DNA of 64,000 nucleotides from Phocoena phocoena (GCF_963924675.1 NC_089221.1:136814263-136878262), one strand, 5' to 3'. Positions 11,611-23,144 are shown, counted from the first letter of the stretch. Notes: a model not told the origin generated them from the sequence alone. A program made the numbers and translations.

Positions 11611-11682
11611 AGCTCTCCCTCTCTCTCTCCTTCTCTCTCCCCCTCCCCCTCTCCTTCTTTCACTCCCTCTCCCTCTCTTTCT
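11611..11682 (+). repeat. Pyrimidine-rich (CT)n low-complexity tract
   Basis: About 70 bp almost wholly C and T. Confidence 0.9.
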
Positions 11683-11759
11683 GTATGTGCACTTGGAGGA
11701 GCATTTGAGAGTAAGTTGAAGCCATCAATGGTAATTCATCCCTGAGTATTTTGGGAGCC

Positions 11760-11975
11760 ACCATCTATGAGTAAGGTCATTCTCCTCCATAACCACAACA
11801 TAATTATCACACTTGGGAAATTTAGCATTAATATAATACTATTGTACAGGAAAAATTCATATTTCCCCAGTTTCTCCAGTAATGAACTTTATAGCTTCTT
11901 GTTTTATTTTCCCTGCTATATCATTTCATCCCCCCCCCCCCAATTCTACATCTGGTTTGCTGACTCTACCTCCTC
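11760..11975 (+). mobile_element. Ancient mammalian repeat, same family as the copies at 47.9 and 52.4 kb
   Basis: The phrases ccataaccacaacataattatcaca and gggaaatttagcattaatat, then ttctccagtaatgaacttta, recur in altered form near 48.2 kb. I recognise the family as an old L1-type or similar interspersed repeat but cannot name it. A run of 12 C lies at 11931-11942. Confidence 0.5.
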
Positions 11976-12029
11976 ATTTCCACACTGATTTCAGGAAGGG
12001 TGGAGATTGCAAGCTGTACATCAAAACCT

Positions 12030-12430
12030 GTTTCTTTTTCCTGAGCAAATAACTTGATCTCATTTCGGAGTCTCCCTTGAAATTGGGTGTGTGATTATGT
12101 GGCCAAGTTCTAATGACAGTGGTGGGTACAATGTTAGGGTCAAGGTTTTTATGAAGTAGCGAGATCTCATCCATGCTCTTCTCTTTTGCTAGATGAGTGC
12201 AGACAATGAAGACAAAGCTTTAGGGAACAGTGAAGCCACAAGATAGAAGGAGTTCTGGGTCCTCAAATCACTGGGTGGAAGAGAGTCTCATGACAAACAG
12301 GGATACCTGCCTTGGGTTGTTAAGTGAGCAGAAATACACGAGTATTACGTTACAGCCGTTGTGTAAAATAATAAGCTGTGATCTATTTGTAATTAGGGTT
12401 CTATTTGTTAGAGCAGCTAACATCATCAAA
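12030..12430 (+). mobile_element. Possible MaLR-type LTR remnant
   Basis: Phrases such as tgtgtgattatgtggccaag, agccacaagatagaaggag and ctgggtcctcaaatcactgg, then a decayed ending with agagcagctaacatcatc, follow the order of MaLR/MLT1-like LTRs. Confidence 0.5.
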
Positions 12431-12439
12431 TGAGGTTAA

Positions 12440-12770
12440 TGATCCTTCTATGGAAAGGGGACTATAGTAATCTTCTTATTCAGAAACTCTTATCTCAGGA
12501 GAGAATGAGAAGTACAGGGGAAGGTTTGGACCTCACAGGCTGGAAAATAGGTGGTCTCAGGAGCTATTGCCCTGAGCCAGAGAAGCATGCAGGAGCTCAG
12601 GACATGGAGACTCGGGTCCTAGATCTCTGTCTTCCAATGTGTGGGTGCGTGCTTATGTCTAATTATGCCTTCGTGCAATGAGGAGTCCACTGAAATCTTA
12701 AGTAGCATCAGAGAAAATAGTCAACACAGGGGCTTTTTATAAATGCAGAATAACTAACAAAATAGAAAGA
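12440..12770. other. Unassigned non-coding stretch
   Basis: No recognised repeat or gene. Confidence 0.5.
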
Positions 12771-13455
12771 GAAAATCCATGAAAGTTTGGTTTGACAGCA
12801 TGAAAGTAATATGACTAAATAATTACAGCCATTATGTGAACTTCTCATTTTGTCTAATTACTGCACAGCATAATAAAAAGATTTATCATTAAATATGTCA
12901 GATTTGCTTTTTGTTGTTGATGTATTTGATCACAGTTCCAAACTTTGTTCTTGAATGTACAGTCTACATTGTTTGTTCATGTTGCTGCTCACAGCTTAAA
13001 AAATTAGAGGGAAACTTTCTACTCTCCTGTCGTAAATAGCTTTATGGCTGAGTAAAATTTAAGAACATTTGTTGGTATCAAAATTTTATGGTTCTTATTA
13101 ACTTGTTTTAATTTTCAGCTTTGTGAACTGGATTGGAAAGGTGCTGAGGAGTGAGAACTATTGCCGAGCCAGGGATCTGAGACTTTTGATGAATTCTCTG
13201 GTCTGGCCAAAGCCTGGCTGCTTCATGTAGCCAGTCAGACCACACTTGTGGTCAGTTAGACCAGCTGGGTTTAATCAATTTGACTTTGTTTTCAAGACAT
13301 CTGCATCTCCAAACATTTAATTAATTGCATGTATTACGGGCAATATTACTTGTGTATATTAATTACATAATAATATACCAATGACATTAAAGTGTCCAGG
13401 CAGAGTTACTCCGTATGAGTAAAAATGGAAAATCTCACACTCAAATACCAGTTGA
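12770..13455. other. Repeat-free AT-rich stretch, possible conserved non-coding element
   Basis: About 680 bp without any recognised repeat. It holds several homeodomain-type TAAT/ATTA cores (for example ctaaataattacagcc at 12814, gtctaattactgcac at 12853, aatattacttgtg at 13343). Conservation cannot be tested here, so this is only a pointer. Confidence 0.3.
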
Positions 13456-13461
13456 TGCTAT

Positions 13462-13655
13462 AAAATTATAACAGCATCTGACACTTACTGGGCAGATACT
13501 GTGTGCCAGGCACTGTTCTGTTTTACGTTTTAATGAATCTTTACAACAATCCCATGAGGGAGGCAGAGTGCTTCACCACTTCCTCACCTAAACTTTGAGA
13601 GGGTATGGAACTTGCCCCAAATCACAAAGCCCGGGTAACTGGGGCTGTCTTGTAG
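13462..13655 (-). mobile_element. MIR SINE (reverse)
   Basis: Reverse MIR phrases: gacacttactgggcagatac, tgtgtgccaggcactgttct, caacaatcccatgaggga and ggaacttgccccaaatcac. Confidence 0.85.
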
Positions 13656-13854
13656 ATGAGGTCAGTAAACTTGTCTACCTTTCCAGCTTCTTTCCATCAC
13701 TTTTTCTCCTTGGTATATCCTGAGAGAATGCGAGTCCTGGCTTAGACAAAACTGTGAAATAGGGAAATTTGTGTTCACTGCTCCTCCACTGTGCCTTGAA
13801 GATTTGGGGCATATTGACCTTGATTTGGGTGAGATAAGAGAGCTCTCATTACAA

Positions 13855-14260
13855 CTATTTCAATAAATACATATTCAACAAGTATATAGTATACTCAGTG
13901 TATGTATGTATATAGAATATATATATTAAAAAATATATACCATGTGCTAGGTAGTGAGGACAACCCTATTTTCAACAAGCTTATGATCTACTTGGGAAAG
14001 ACTGAAGAGTGAACTAGATAATTGTAATGCAGTGAGATAAATGTTGTGATGGGAGAAGTATAAGATTTTGTGGGAGCTTCTAATCCAAATTTGGGGTGAA
14101 TCGGGGAAGTCTTCCTGGAGGAAGAGGCATCTATGCTGAGGTCTATAGTACAGGAGGGAATAAACCAGGAAAAGGGAGAAGGTAAGAAAAGAGGGTCCCA
14201 GGCAACAGAACCAGCAGTGCTGTGTGGGCCAGGAGAGACTGTTGCATACAGCCTGTTGAT
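13855..14260 (-). mobile_element. L2 LINE 3' part (reverse), with an internal AT-rich insertion or expansion
   Basis: Reverse L2 phrases: ccatgtgctaggtagtgagg (13940), caagcttatgatctacttgg, gggaagtcttcctggaggaa (14104). An AT-dinucleotide tract at 13881-13939 separates the terminal piece from the rest. Confidence 0.7.
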
Positions 14261-14379
14261 AGTACACAGGCTTCACCAGATAAGACTGAGTGATCCTTTC
14301 TAGAAAGTTTTCCCCTGTTTGTTACAGTGCCTGATTTTCTCAACGTTGTGCCATTAACAAATATTTCTATCAATAAATC

Positions 14380-14565
14380 AATCATATTTATTAAGTATTT
14401 ACTATAGAAGGCATTGTGAGGCATTGAGAAGAATTTGAAGAACTCTGAGACCCTACCTCTGCCTTCAAAGAGTTTACTGAGTGTGGAGTTGTAACATTGT
14501 CAGAGGAAAAAAGAGGAAATTTAAATTAAAATGCAGACATTTAAGTAGGAGGAAGAAAAATTTGA
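14380..14565 (-). mobile_element. L2 LINE 3' fragment (reverse)
   Basis: tattaagtatttactataga, ggcattgagaag and tctgccttcaaagagtttac fit the reversed L2 end. The preceding stretch at 14260-14380 is unassigned. Confidence 0.65.
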
Positions 14566-14795
14566 GGATGAAACACTCAGGTTCTGGATTCAGACCCTAG
14601 CTCCACCACTTTCTAGCTGTGCAACCTTGCACAAATTACTTAACCTTTCTGAGGTTCATTTCACATCTATCAAATCAGAGTAATAAAAGATCCCTTTCCA
14701 GACCATGGCAGAGATTAAACAAGTAATGCCTGTACAACACTTAAATGCTGCTCAGCCCAGAGCAAGCTCTCAATAAATGTTTTAGCCATTAAGAT
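14566..14795 (+). mobile_element. MIR SINE
   Basis: Nearly full MIR: ctggattcagaccctagctc, ctagctgtgcaaccttgc, acttaacctttctgagg and, at the right end, gctctcaataaatgtttt. Confidence 0.9.
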
Positions 14796-14799
14796 ATTG

Positions 14800-15220
14800 T
14801 TATAATTAATTCACTACATAAATTCTTGAGTGCCTCCTCTGTAATGCCTTTTATACTTTTCATTTCAGGCCTTCTGGCTTTGTGCCACACCAGCCATTGC
14901 CCTAGCATGACTCTCCTCCTTCCATTGGATTCTGCTCTCCAGTCAGCATCATCTTGCTAAAGAAGCATAAACCACAAACTCTGGGGAAGCTGGTTTGTCT
15001 GTCTCACAAGCAGGCCTCAAAGTCTCCTGGCTACCTTCCTAAATTTCCCTGGATGGTATGTCTCACCACACTGTCAGGGTGGGAGGGACCACTCTCTCCA
15101 GACCTCTCAGCTCTCTCTCTGCTTTCTTAGCCTTCTCTCTTTGCTCTCTTGGCAGCTAATTGCATACCATCCACTGACATCTTTTACCATGTTATGATAT
15201 ATTTTTATTTATTATTATTT
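14800..15220. other. Unassigned non-coding stretch
   Basis: No recognised repeat or gene. Mostly unique, pyrimidine-rich towards 15100-15130. Confidence 0.5.
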
Positions 15221-15221
15221 C

Positions 15222-15290
15222 TATTAACACCTAGCATTTGTTGAGCCCTACTGTGTGCTGACAGGACTTGGCAATGGCCTTGCTTAGGGG
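15222..15290 (-). mobile_element. MIR fragment (reverse)
   Basis: acctagcatttgttgagccc followed by tactgtgtgctgacagg is the reversed MIR 3' end. The remainder is lost. Confidence 0.5.
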
Positions 15291-15299
15291 ATAGAGGAT

Positions 15300-16985
15300 T
15301 ATTAAGTTGGGTTGAAACATCTAGTTCTAAACTATTATGGAGTGCATGCTCAAAAAGAATCACTAACCAAAAGCATATTTCTTTAAAAAAAAAAAAACAA
15401 CGCTAAGATCTAATCTATTTACCCATTAAAGAACAAGTAAGGATTCGTTATGCGATGGTTTTGAAATAACAACACTAAAAGCAACTCCTATTTATTTATT
15501 TACTTATTTGATGGATGATGTTGAGAATGTCTGCTATGTTTCCCTCCACCCAGTGCCTGGGAAAATTGAGGCACCATTAGGAGAAACTGGGGAATGACAA
15601 GGGAGAGCAGGTTTGATGGTACTGGCAGGAAATGGTAGGTTTAGAATTGTAGGCAAGTTCATTTCAAGGCTGTGGCAGACCATGCAAATGAAAATGTCCA
15701 ATCAAGCAGTTGACAATTTCCGAATCGAGCTGAAGGGAGAGGACGCGGCAGAAGTAGATTTAGGCATTCTTCCCGGGGGGATTCACTTTATGTAGTGAAT
15801 TAATTATAACAATATCTTAATGGCTAAAACATCCCCAGAGCTTGTGAAGAAGTAAAAGTCTTCTGGTGTCAGAGATCCTAGTGAGGGGACGCACATTAAC
15901 CATGGTGAGAAAGGCATCACCAGGACTATGTATGCTATGCTTCTTTGCCCAAGATGGAGGTAATTGACTGAGACCTACGAGGCCTGGGGCTGCAGCCCCC
16001 AAAAGGCTTACCTTTCAAGTCTCCTCTTCTGTCTTAATACATCGTGTGAATTTTCTAGTTTATTCTGCAGTATACAAATAAGAGTTTAAATTATTTCTGA
16101 GTAAAACTGACTCTGTAGGATGACAGGGAGCGTTTAGTCTGTGGCTTCACATAGGACAAATTAACCCCGGACACACCCACATGGAAGGGAGCTCGCACTT
16201 TGGCTTATGCAGTAAGGAGCATTTTTTAAAAAAAAAATTTTTGTTGTTATTGCTTTTGTTGTTTGGGAAGAAATTTGGTCATCAGATTGGCTAGTCAATT
16301 AATAGGAGAAGCCCTAGGGAGTGAGTGGGGCCCCACATAGGGATGTTTTGATGAGGGTGAGACCATCAGGAAGGTCTGGCTGCCAAGTGGCTATATGGTG
16401 GAGGGGGTTGCCTGGGGGATGTCAGGTCTCAGGGCCTTATAGGATGGAGTGAAGGACCCTGGAAAGGAGAAAGAAGGGTTGGGAAGTTGAGTCTTGGCAG
16501 GACTTTTGACCGTAAGTGGAAAGAGGGGGAGAATGCCTTGGCCTGGGTGATCGGGGCACTGTTTGCTTTGGGGCTCTGTGAACTAAGGACGCTCTAAAGT
16601 TCTCTGTAAGGCCACTAACAAGCTGAGATTTGTCTCCAGAGTGGAAACAGATTGCCAGAACTTCAGTCCCACAGCATATTTCACTGACAGATTGGGTGCG
16701 ATTTTTCCCAAGATGGGGGTGTTTCTTAAAGCAGAGGAGGAAAGGGTGGCTGAGAGGGGGGAGGTGGGTGGGGGAAGACAGCTGTCAGCTTCTTTGTGGC
16801 TTCAGGACAGCTCTTGCAGATGTGGGCAGAGCAACAATTGCCAATTCCCTGAGCCGCCTGCGATTCACCAATTCCCAGGATGCAGGAGGGTAAAGGCAAT
16901 CCAGATTAGAGGGATCCCAAGAGGCTTCTGGACACAGAACCTAACCTCAGACGGGTTCACTTTGCATGTGAAGGAACATCTCTCC
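15300..16985. other. Mostly unique non-coding DNA
   Basis: No exon or known repeat recognised over about 1.7 kb. A-tract at 15386-15398 and TTTA/TTAT run near 15489-15510. A purine-rich, G-rich tract at 16735-16780 could form a quadruplex with one long loop. The two overlapping frames at 16630-17009 have no family motif. Confidence 0.5.
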
Positions 16986-16989
16986 CTGC

Positions 16990-17175
16990 ACCAAATTAAA
17001 TCAATTTGATCAAAATTTGTAATGCAGAAGAGCATAATTAATTGAAGAATTTAATTAGGCACACTTTTGATGAAACTTAACAGGAGCCAGCAGGAATACT
17101 CTTGCTGTCTATTAAACATAATCCTGCCTGGCAAAGAGCTCTATAGTTGATGATCTTTAATGACTGCCCATCTCT
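16990..17175. promoter_or_regulatory. AT-rich homeodomain-type site cluster, possible enhancer
   Basis: A dense set of AATTAA/TTAATT words (for example agcataattaattgaagaat at 17031 and tttaattaggcacac at 17050) lies in a repeat-free stretch next to a G-rich tract. Such clusters are common in conserved developmental enhancers, but chance in AT-rich DNA is possible. Only the words are seen; function is inferred. Confidence 0.25.
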
Positions 17176-17214
17176 CAGCTTCCTTGCTGGCATTCCAGTC
17201 AGCCTGGAGGAGGA

Positions 17215-17268
17215 TGGGGAAGATGGGGAAGGGCGTAGGGATTGGTGGGGGAGGGAGGGAGGAATGGG
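17215..17268 (+). other. G-quadruplex-prone G-rich tract
   Basis: Seven runs of three or more G within 54 bp, separated by short A-rich loops (aagat, aa, cgta, attggt, a, a). Confidence 0.65.
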
Positions 17269-17279
17269 ACATGCAACCC

Positions 17280-17795
17280 TCACGTGGCGTCTCTTTCAAA
17301 GCAATGTTGGTGCTAAACTGTCAGGGTACACAATTATTCGCTTTTCATCTGCCAAAGTGGAGAAACAGTGAAGAGTTGTGGGGAGGGCTGTTTTAGGGTA
17401 ATGAGTCAGGGCAGAGAGGGCAGGGCTCCCTTCTGGTTGAGAGGCGACCCTGCTGGCCTTTTCTACTAATTGCTTTGGCCTCTCAATCTCACTTCACAAA
17501 GCTTGAATCTTGCACTGGCCTCCCAGCAGAAAACCAGAAAGAAGGCTTCAGGGAGCAGAGATCTGGGAAGAGCCCTCAGCCTGCCATCTTAGATGTTAGT
17601 AAATACTGCATTGCTGAAGAAATGATGGAATGAACAAAGCAATAAATGAATAAGTGATTCACCCAGGAACTCTGTTGGGAAAGGAGTTAAAAAGTACAGG
17701 CCAGACATGGCTGCTACCTTTTTACAAAAAGTACTTGGGCTTCAAAGAGAAATTCTCCCTTCCTTCCTCAACTGTCCTTTTCTTCCTTTATCCGA
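17280..17795. other. Unassigned non-coding stretch
   Basis: No recognised repeat or exon. Confidence 0.5.
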
Positions 17796-17799
17796 CCAG

Positions 17800-19055
17800 T
17801 GTTTACTGAGGCCACACTGCGGCAAGCGCTCTACCAGGAACTATATATTTGATGGGGAATACATAAGAGCTTGAGCTTTCTGTCCTCATGGAGCTAAGAG
17901 ACTAGTGGGAGACACAGGCAGTGGGCACATGTTTAGGACATATGAGAAGCTCTGAGAAAGAATAGCAGAAGAGTAATACTTTGGTTTAGGTCAGGAATTA
18001 GCAAACCACAGCCTAGAGGCCAAATCTGCCTGTTCCCTTTTTTTGTAAATAAAGTTTTATTGAAACATAGTCAGGCATATCATTTGCATATTGCCTATGG
18101 ATGATTTGCTACAAAAACAGTTGAGTAGTCATGATAGAGACCACATGGCCTGTGTGGCTTAAGATATTTCCTGTCTGGCTCCCTACAGAAAAGGTGTGCT
18201 GAATCTTAGCCTAGATGAAGAGGGCAAACCTCTTGGGACAGAGATTTAGCTCAGACTGCAAGACGAAAATTTAGCCTGGTTAGGAGTTGCATACATTGGG
18301 AGGAGCAGGAGTGATGGCTCTGCAATGGGGAGCAGTTGGGTGTGTTCAAGGACCTAGAGGAAGGTCCATTTGATTGGAGGGTAGTGATGGAAGGACATAG
18401 GGCCTGGATGAGAAGGAAGAGAAATGAAACCCTGAAAAGGGGTTTAGATGTGATTCTGAGTACACTGGAACACCGCTCAGGGGTTGTAAGCAGGGGCATG
18501 AGGTGCTGTAATTTTTAAAGAGCCCTCTGGCCGCAGTGGTCAGAGTGGCTTGGAAGAGAAATGGTCCCAGCTTCTGTTAGCTAAAGCAAAAGATGGTGGT
18601 GGCTCAGATCAAGGTCATAGAAGTAGAGGTGAAGAGTCATGGGCAGATTTGGAATACATTTGGGAGGTAAAATTCACAAGATTTAGAAATTGACGTGGAA
18701 GGGGGTGGTTAGGAAGAAGGAGGGATCAAGAATGATCTCCCTGAGGATTTTGGCTAGAGCCACTGAGTAAATGGTGGTACCATTTGCTGAGGTTGAGAAG
18801 ATTGGAGATGGGGAAGAAAAGGTTAGGTGGAGTGATTTAAGAGTTCAGTACTTTTCAGCTTTCTTAAAATCAAGATTCGTATGAGACGCCAACTAGAGAT
18901 GACAAGGAGACAGTTGGATATATGACCCTAAAGTATAGATGAGAGATTCAGGATGGAGGTAAAAATTTGTGAGTCATCAGCATATAGATGCTATTTAAGC
19001 AACAGGACTGGATGAGTTCACCTAGGGTGGGAGGTAAAGAGAAAAAGAAATAGGA
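17800..19055 (-). mobile_element. L2 LINE (reverse) with readable reverse transcriptase motif, split by a hAT element
   Basis: The 3' end lies at about 17800 (gtttactgaggccacactgc) and the body runs to about 19055. On the - strand the codons covering 18964-18987 translate to LYADDSQI, the catalytic motif C of the L2/CR1 reverse transcriptase. Just upstream, ggtgaactcatccag corresponds to the L2 'GDLIQ' region. Stops and indels are many, so it is long dead. The hAT copy at 17992-18207 was inserted into it later. Confidence 0.88.
17992..18207 (+). mobile_element. hAT-Charlie-type DNA transposon inserted in L2
   Basis: Same family as the copy at 9010: a terminal repeat decayed to caggaattagcaaacc, then ttgtaaataaagttttattg, and an ending aaggtgtgctgaatctta. 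L2 sequence flanks it on both sides. Confidence 0.85.
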
Positions 19056-19059
19056 CTTA

Positions 19060-19415
19060 CATCTGAATATTTTCTGCAGACTGCTTAGCTTCAGCTTGGC
19101 CTGTTACTCACTGATATCTATCAAAACGTTAGGCTGAGGGTAAACTACTGAAGAGACTAAATTAAGGAATAAGCCGAAAGAAATGCAATAAGCTATTCTA
19201 AAGCATATGCAGTTACTTTGAGATGAGGCCCCCCACAAAAGTGGTATCACATGGAGGGCCTTTTGTCTCTTTGTATAATGAAAATATTGGTATGCATTCT
19301 TGAATGTTGCATGAGAGATTTACTCCTCTGAGCATTTGTACATCCTTCTTCAAGTTGACTGATAGTTGAGTTGTTAAAAAAGTGGTTGTTCCCAATCACA
19401 GCTTCCCAGCAGTCA
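19060..19415. other. Unassigned non-coding stretch
   Basis: No recognised repeat or gene. Confidence 0.5.
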
Positions 19416-19419
19416 TTTG

Positions 19420-19566
19420 ACCTGACAGTTAAAAATATGAATTCCCTGGGCTCCCACCCAGAGTGATTTGTTAGATCTGTGGTAAGTTCCCAGGAATCTG
19501 TTTTTAATGAAGACCCCAGGGGATTCTAATATGGAAAACCCATTGTCTGGCATTTGGTAACCACTG
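19420..19566 (+). mobile_element. MER20-like hAT element
   Basis: Phrases gaattccctgggctcccacc and ggaatctgtttttaatgaag, then ccaggggattctaatatgg, with terminal ggtaaccactg. Left end is lost. Confidence 0.65.
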
Positions 19567-19778
19567 TTTTCATGGATATTTCAAAAGCAAACTTGAGATT
19601 GTGTTACTCAAATAACCGTATCTTCTAAACTGACAAGGATCTCAATATGTGAGGTTGGGATAAGATATAAATATTGTGCTTATACATACAATGAAATTAC
19701 TGAGTTTCTTCCTCTTCCTTCCTCTTTCTCAATACCTCACCAAGGCCTGAAGATCTTAGTTCATAAAAATATTTCAAC

Positions 19779-19815
19779 CAACACACATATATACAACACA
19801 CACACACACACACAT
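19779..19815 (+). repeat. (CA)n microsatellite
   Basis: A run of ca units interrupted by tatata. Confidence 0.9.
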
Positions 19816-19894
19816 AATATCTCTCCTTCTCTTTCCTTCTCTCTTCTTCTTGCACATATGCATACCCACGTGCACATACACTCCTATTTATCTT

Positions 19895-20650
19895 TGCCTT
19901 GGTTCAGGTCCACTGCCTGAAGGCACTGCCTTGGTGGTTGCAGTCAGGCCATTATAATAGTTTCCTAACTGCTTGCTTTGCCAGTCCAGTCAACACCAGC
20001 TCTAGTTCATCCTTCAAATTGCTGCTGGAGTTATCTTTCGTAAATCTGATTCCTTCAAGCTCCTACCCTGTGAGAAAACCCTTGTATCGGCTCCTCATTG
20101 CCTATTGGGAAAAAATCCAAATCCCCGGGTATAGTGTTCAAGGACTGCTATAGAATTACACTGATCTTGTCAGCACGGCTTCCTCCATTCCTGATCCTAA
20201 TTCATTCCTGCCCATCCACACTTCACATCTGTACTCAACTGTGCCCATCTGCCCCTCACACCTGCTCAGCCACCTCTGCCCATATTCACCTGCCTATCCA
20301 TACGTGCTCATATATATCTGTCCAAACTGCACTCCATGTCTTGGTCTGAAATTCATTCATCCCTATAACTACCTGGTCAATTCTGACTCATCCTTGTAGA
20401 TTCAACTCTGTTATTCCCTTTACTCTCTTCCTAGGCTCGAAAGGCAAAGCCTGGTATTTCTTCTTTTGTTCTCAACGTAGCAGTTTGTACATATTTTTAT
20501 TGAAACATTTACCATGTTGCTTTTTGATTATTTGTTTCTCACCAATCCCCAATTTCTGAATCAACCGGAAACTATTCATCTTTCTATCCCTAGCACCTAA
20601 CTCAAAGGCAAGCTTAAAGTAGGCCCTTGGCAACACATTGAGAATTTTTT
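19895..20650 (+). mobile_element. L2 LINE 3' part, diverged
   Basis: L2 phrases: tccttcaaattgctgctgga, gttatctttcgtaaatctga, ggctcctcattgcctattgg (20089), aaaaaatccaaatccccggg and gtgttcaaggactgc (20132). The 3' UTR-like end is near 20590 with atccctagcacctaactcaaa. The middle (20170-20450) is strongly diverged and partly a CCCAT/CACAC-type simple stretch. Confidence 0.75.
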
Positions 20651-20689
20651 CCCCCTCTATCCTTGCTGTCAGGTTCTCAATAAGTTGAG

Positions 20690-21060
20690 CTCTTGAGGCT
20701 GCCTGTCTATAGCAGCCCATTTTCCACTGTTTGATTTGCTGGTGGCTAGGAGAGCAGATAGTTAATCTTACTAGAATTTTGTGAAAAACAAAGAGTTAAT
20801 GGGTTCCTGCAGGCACCAGAGTAACTCTTCAGGTTTAGTGCATGGTCTTCCTGTAGTTTTGTATCTTGCTTCCTTTTGGGTTCTCAGTTGTGTTCTGGTA
20901 ATTTAGGCTGCTACATACTAATCTTTGGGCAATCAAGAAGTGTGTGTTACGTACACACACCATGCTGTTCATCTGTTCATTGTTCTTATACTGAAAATTA
21001 AAATGGAGGACAATGAAGAGGAGAGGCCATGAAAATTCATAGACAATAGTAGGTGTCCTT
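20690..21060. other. Unassigned non-coding stretch
   Basis: No recognised repeat or gene. Confidence 0.5.
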
Positions 21061-21068
21061 ATGGATAT

Positions 21069-21232
21069 AGTAGGTATCCTTAACCTGGAGTCCACAGATG
21101 GGCTTAAAGCATTCCATGAGTCCTTGCTCTGTTGTATATGACATGTGTGCACGTGCATGTAGATTCTTCTGGCCATAGGTTCCATAGTTTTCTAAGATTT
21201 TCAAAGGTGCCTGAGACCCCAAAGAGTTAAGA
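21069..21232. mobile_element. Possible short hAT-type DNA transposon remnant
   Basis: Imperfect inverted ends: ggtatccttaacctggagtc at the left and aaagagttaagaccc at the right. This is the layout of hAT families whose ends read 'ggttcttaacctgg'. The inside is unrecognised. Confidence 0.4.
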
Positions 21233-21239
21233 CCCACCA

Positions 21240-21980
21240 ATGTAGAATATGTTTTCATGCCTTTCTTTTTTAATGCCCATCTTTAAAATTAGCACATGAA
21301 TCTTAAAAGGTCTTGAGAATGTGAATGATGTCTGTGCTGTATGTTGACTTCCTTGTCCTCCAGTGTTGTCAAGAATCTCCAGACTTGCTCTGTGCATCCA
21401 TTGTTTTAGCCTCAAAGCCAAGGAGTGAGAAGATGGAATCATTTCTAACAAATCCTGTAAATAAACCCAGCTTCTGCTGTATTAGATCACTGTAAAACAG
21501 TTCCCTGAAGCCCAAGGGATTAAATAATAGAAGAAAATGCTTTGCATGAAACCATGCAGATGATAGAAAATATTCTCACTATGGTAATTTACACAGATTA
21601 CTTCATGACAAATTGGTTGTTTGAGCTGATCATGTTTATCACTGAAACCCTGCAGATTTTCTCCTGAGTTTGGAAATGTTGCAAATGTATTGTGAGGCCC
21701 AGGGCCTTTGTTACTGACTCACCACCATGCAAATGAACTTTAAGAAGTACTTGGTGGTCTTATAGCCAGAGCGACGGTGTTCTGCTTATGAAACAGTGGT
21801 CTTCAGTCTTCCATGTCAACATGTAGAAATTGCCAGGGTTCATTTAACATTTTTTGAGTGGTGCTGCCAGCACAGTCTGCCGGGAAAGGGACATGCGATA
21901 CCACTTGGTAGTGAATGGCCTTGGTGTCTTTATCTCTCCTCCATCTCCCACTGTCCCCAACCTGTTCTTCCCCAGGTATT
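21240..21980. other. Unassigned non-coding stretch
   Basis: No recognised repeat or gene. Confidence 0.5.
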
Positions 21981-21984
21981 TCCA

Positions 21985-22205
21985 TCTCATTAAATGATAC
22001 TCATTCACCCACTTGACCAGAGAGGAAACCATGGGCACCATCTGGACTCCTCTCTCTCCTCATAGCCTACTCCTAAGTGCTGTTGAGCTTACTCCCTATC
22101 TTCTCATATCTGTCCACTTCCTTTGGTTCAGGACACCAAAATCTCTTGTCTGGATGACAACTATGGCTCCTAACTGGTCGCCCTCACTCCAACCTGTAAC
22201 ACTTT
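21985..22205 (+). mobile_element. L2 LINE fragment
   Basis: L2 phrases: catctggactcctctctctc, ttggttcaggacaccaaaat, ctcttgtctggatgacaact, ggctcctaactggtcgccct and ccaacctgtaac. Confidence 0.8.
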
Positions 22206-22209
22206 AACT

Positions 22210-22850
22210 CTGATAAGGTATCCTTTTCTGGCGTCTAGGTGCCACGTGCCCATAGGATGGGATGGGTAGTATTTCACATAGTTGTTCATTCCACCCCAGC
22301 CTGCATTTTATAATCCACCTGGGATAGAGCCCACTTTTCTGCTGCAAGTTATGGGCCTATGGAATCCAATTTGAGGCCATTATCTGAGGATTCAATCACT
22401 GGTTTTTGTGATTGATTGGCAAGAAGTTTAGAATACTCAATTCAAGAAAGTCCCTCTTTGATAGCAATAATTTTCTGATTGCCTATTCACAGTCTTCTTT
22501 TTTCTCTGGAGGAACTCTTTCATTCTCTGAGGCCCTGGTGTGGCTGTCAATTACAGTGTCCCAGCCCCACCATAGAAAACACCTGTGACCCAGACTGGAC
22601 CCACCCACATGTCCCTGACCTCCTGGGCCACAGTGACAGGCTCATGTCTGGGCATAGAACCAAGCCAGGCCATTTAGAGTCTCCTGAGATTGACAATCGA
22701 ACACAGACAAAGAGAAATCCTCTTTCCTTTGAGGATGCTATGCTCAGAGGATGTAGGTGTATGGCTGCTGGTAGCCATTTTGCCATTGATGAGATTTTAT
22801 CTGCAAAATGTAGTCAACAAAGGCAAGTGATGATGGTGGTGGCAGTGGTG
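22210..22850. other. Unassigned non-coding stretch
   Basis: A frame of 130 codons at 22479-22871 has no recognisable motif and its end runs into a simple GTG/ATG repeat and a MIR. It is not called a gene. Confidence 0.5.
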
Positions 22851-22857
22851 GTGATGG

Positions 22858-23130
22858 ATAACATTTATTGAGTGCCATGCATATGCCAAGAACTAATCTA
22901 AGTGCTTTATGTATGTTAACTCATTCAGTCTTCATAGACTTTATACTTAATGATCATTATTATCATTATTATTGCTATTATTATCCCTATTTCACAGATG
23001 AGAAAACTGTAACATTTAGGGGTTAAATAACTCTCGGTTAAAAAAAGCTCTTAAGTGGGGAAGGCACAATTTGAACCTAGGCAGCCTGGCTCCTGAGCCT
23101 GTGCTCTCAACCATTTCACTCTGTGGCCTC
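22858..23130 (-). mobile_element. MIR SINE (reverse)
   Basis: Reverse MIR: taacatttattgagtgccat, ctaagtgctttatgtatg, cctatttcacagatgagaaa, tttgaacctaggcagcctgg and ctgtgctctcaaccatttca. Preceded by a short GATGGTGGTGGCAGT-type simple run. Confidence 0.92.
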
Positions 23131-23144
23131 TAGCACTATTGACA

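Noticed and set aside
22479..22871. 130-codon open frame (+)
   Set aside because: Ends in a simple GTG/ATG repeat and a MIR; no motif.
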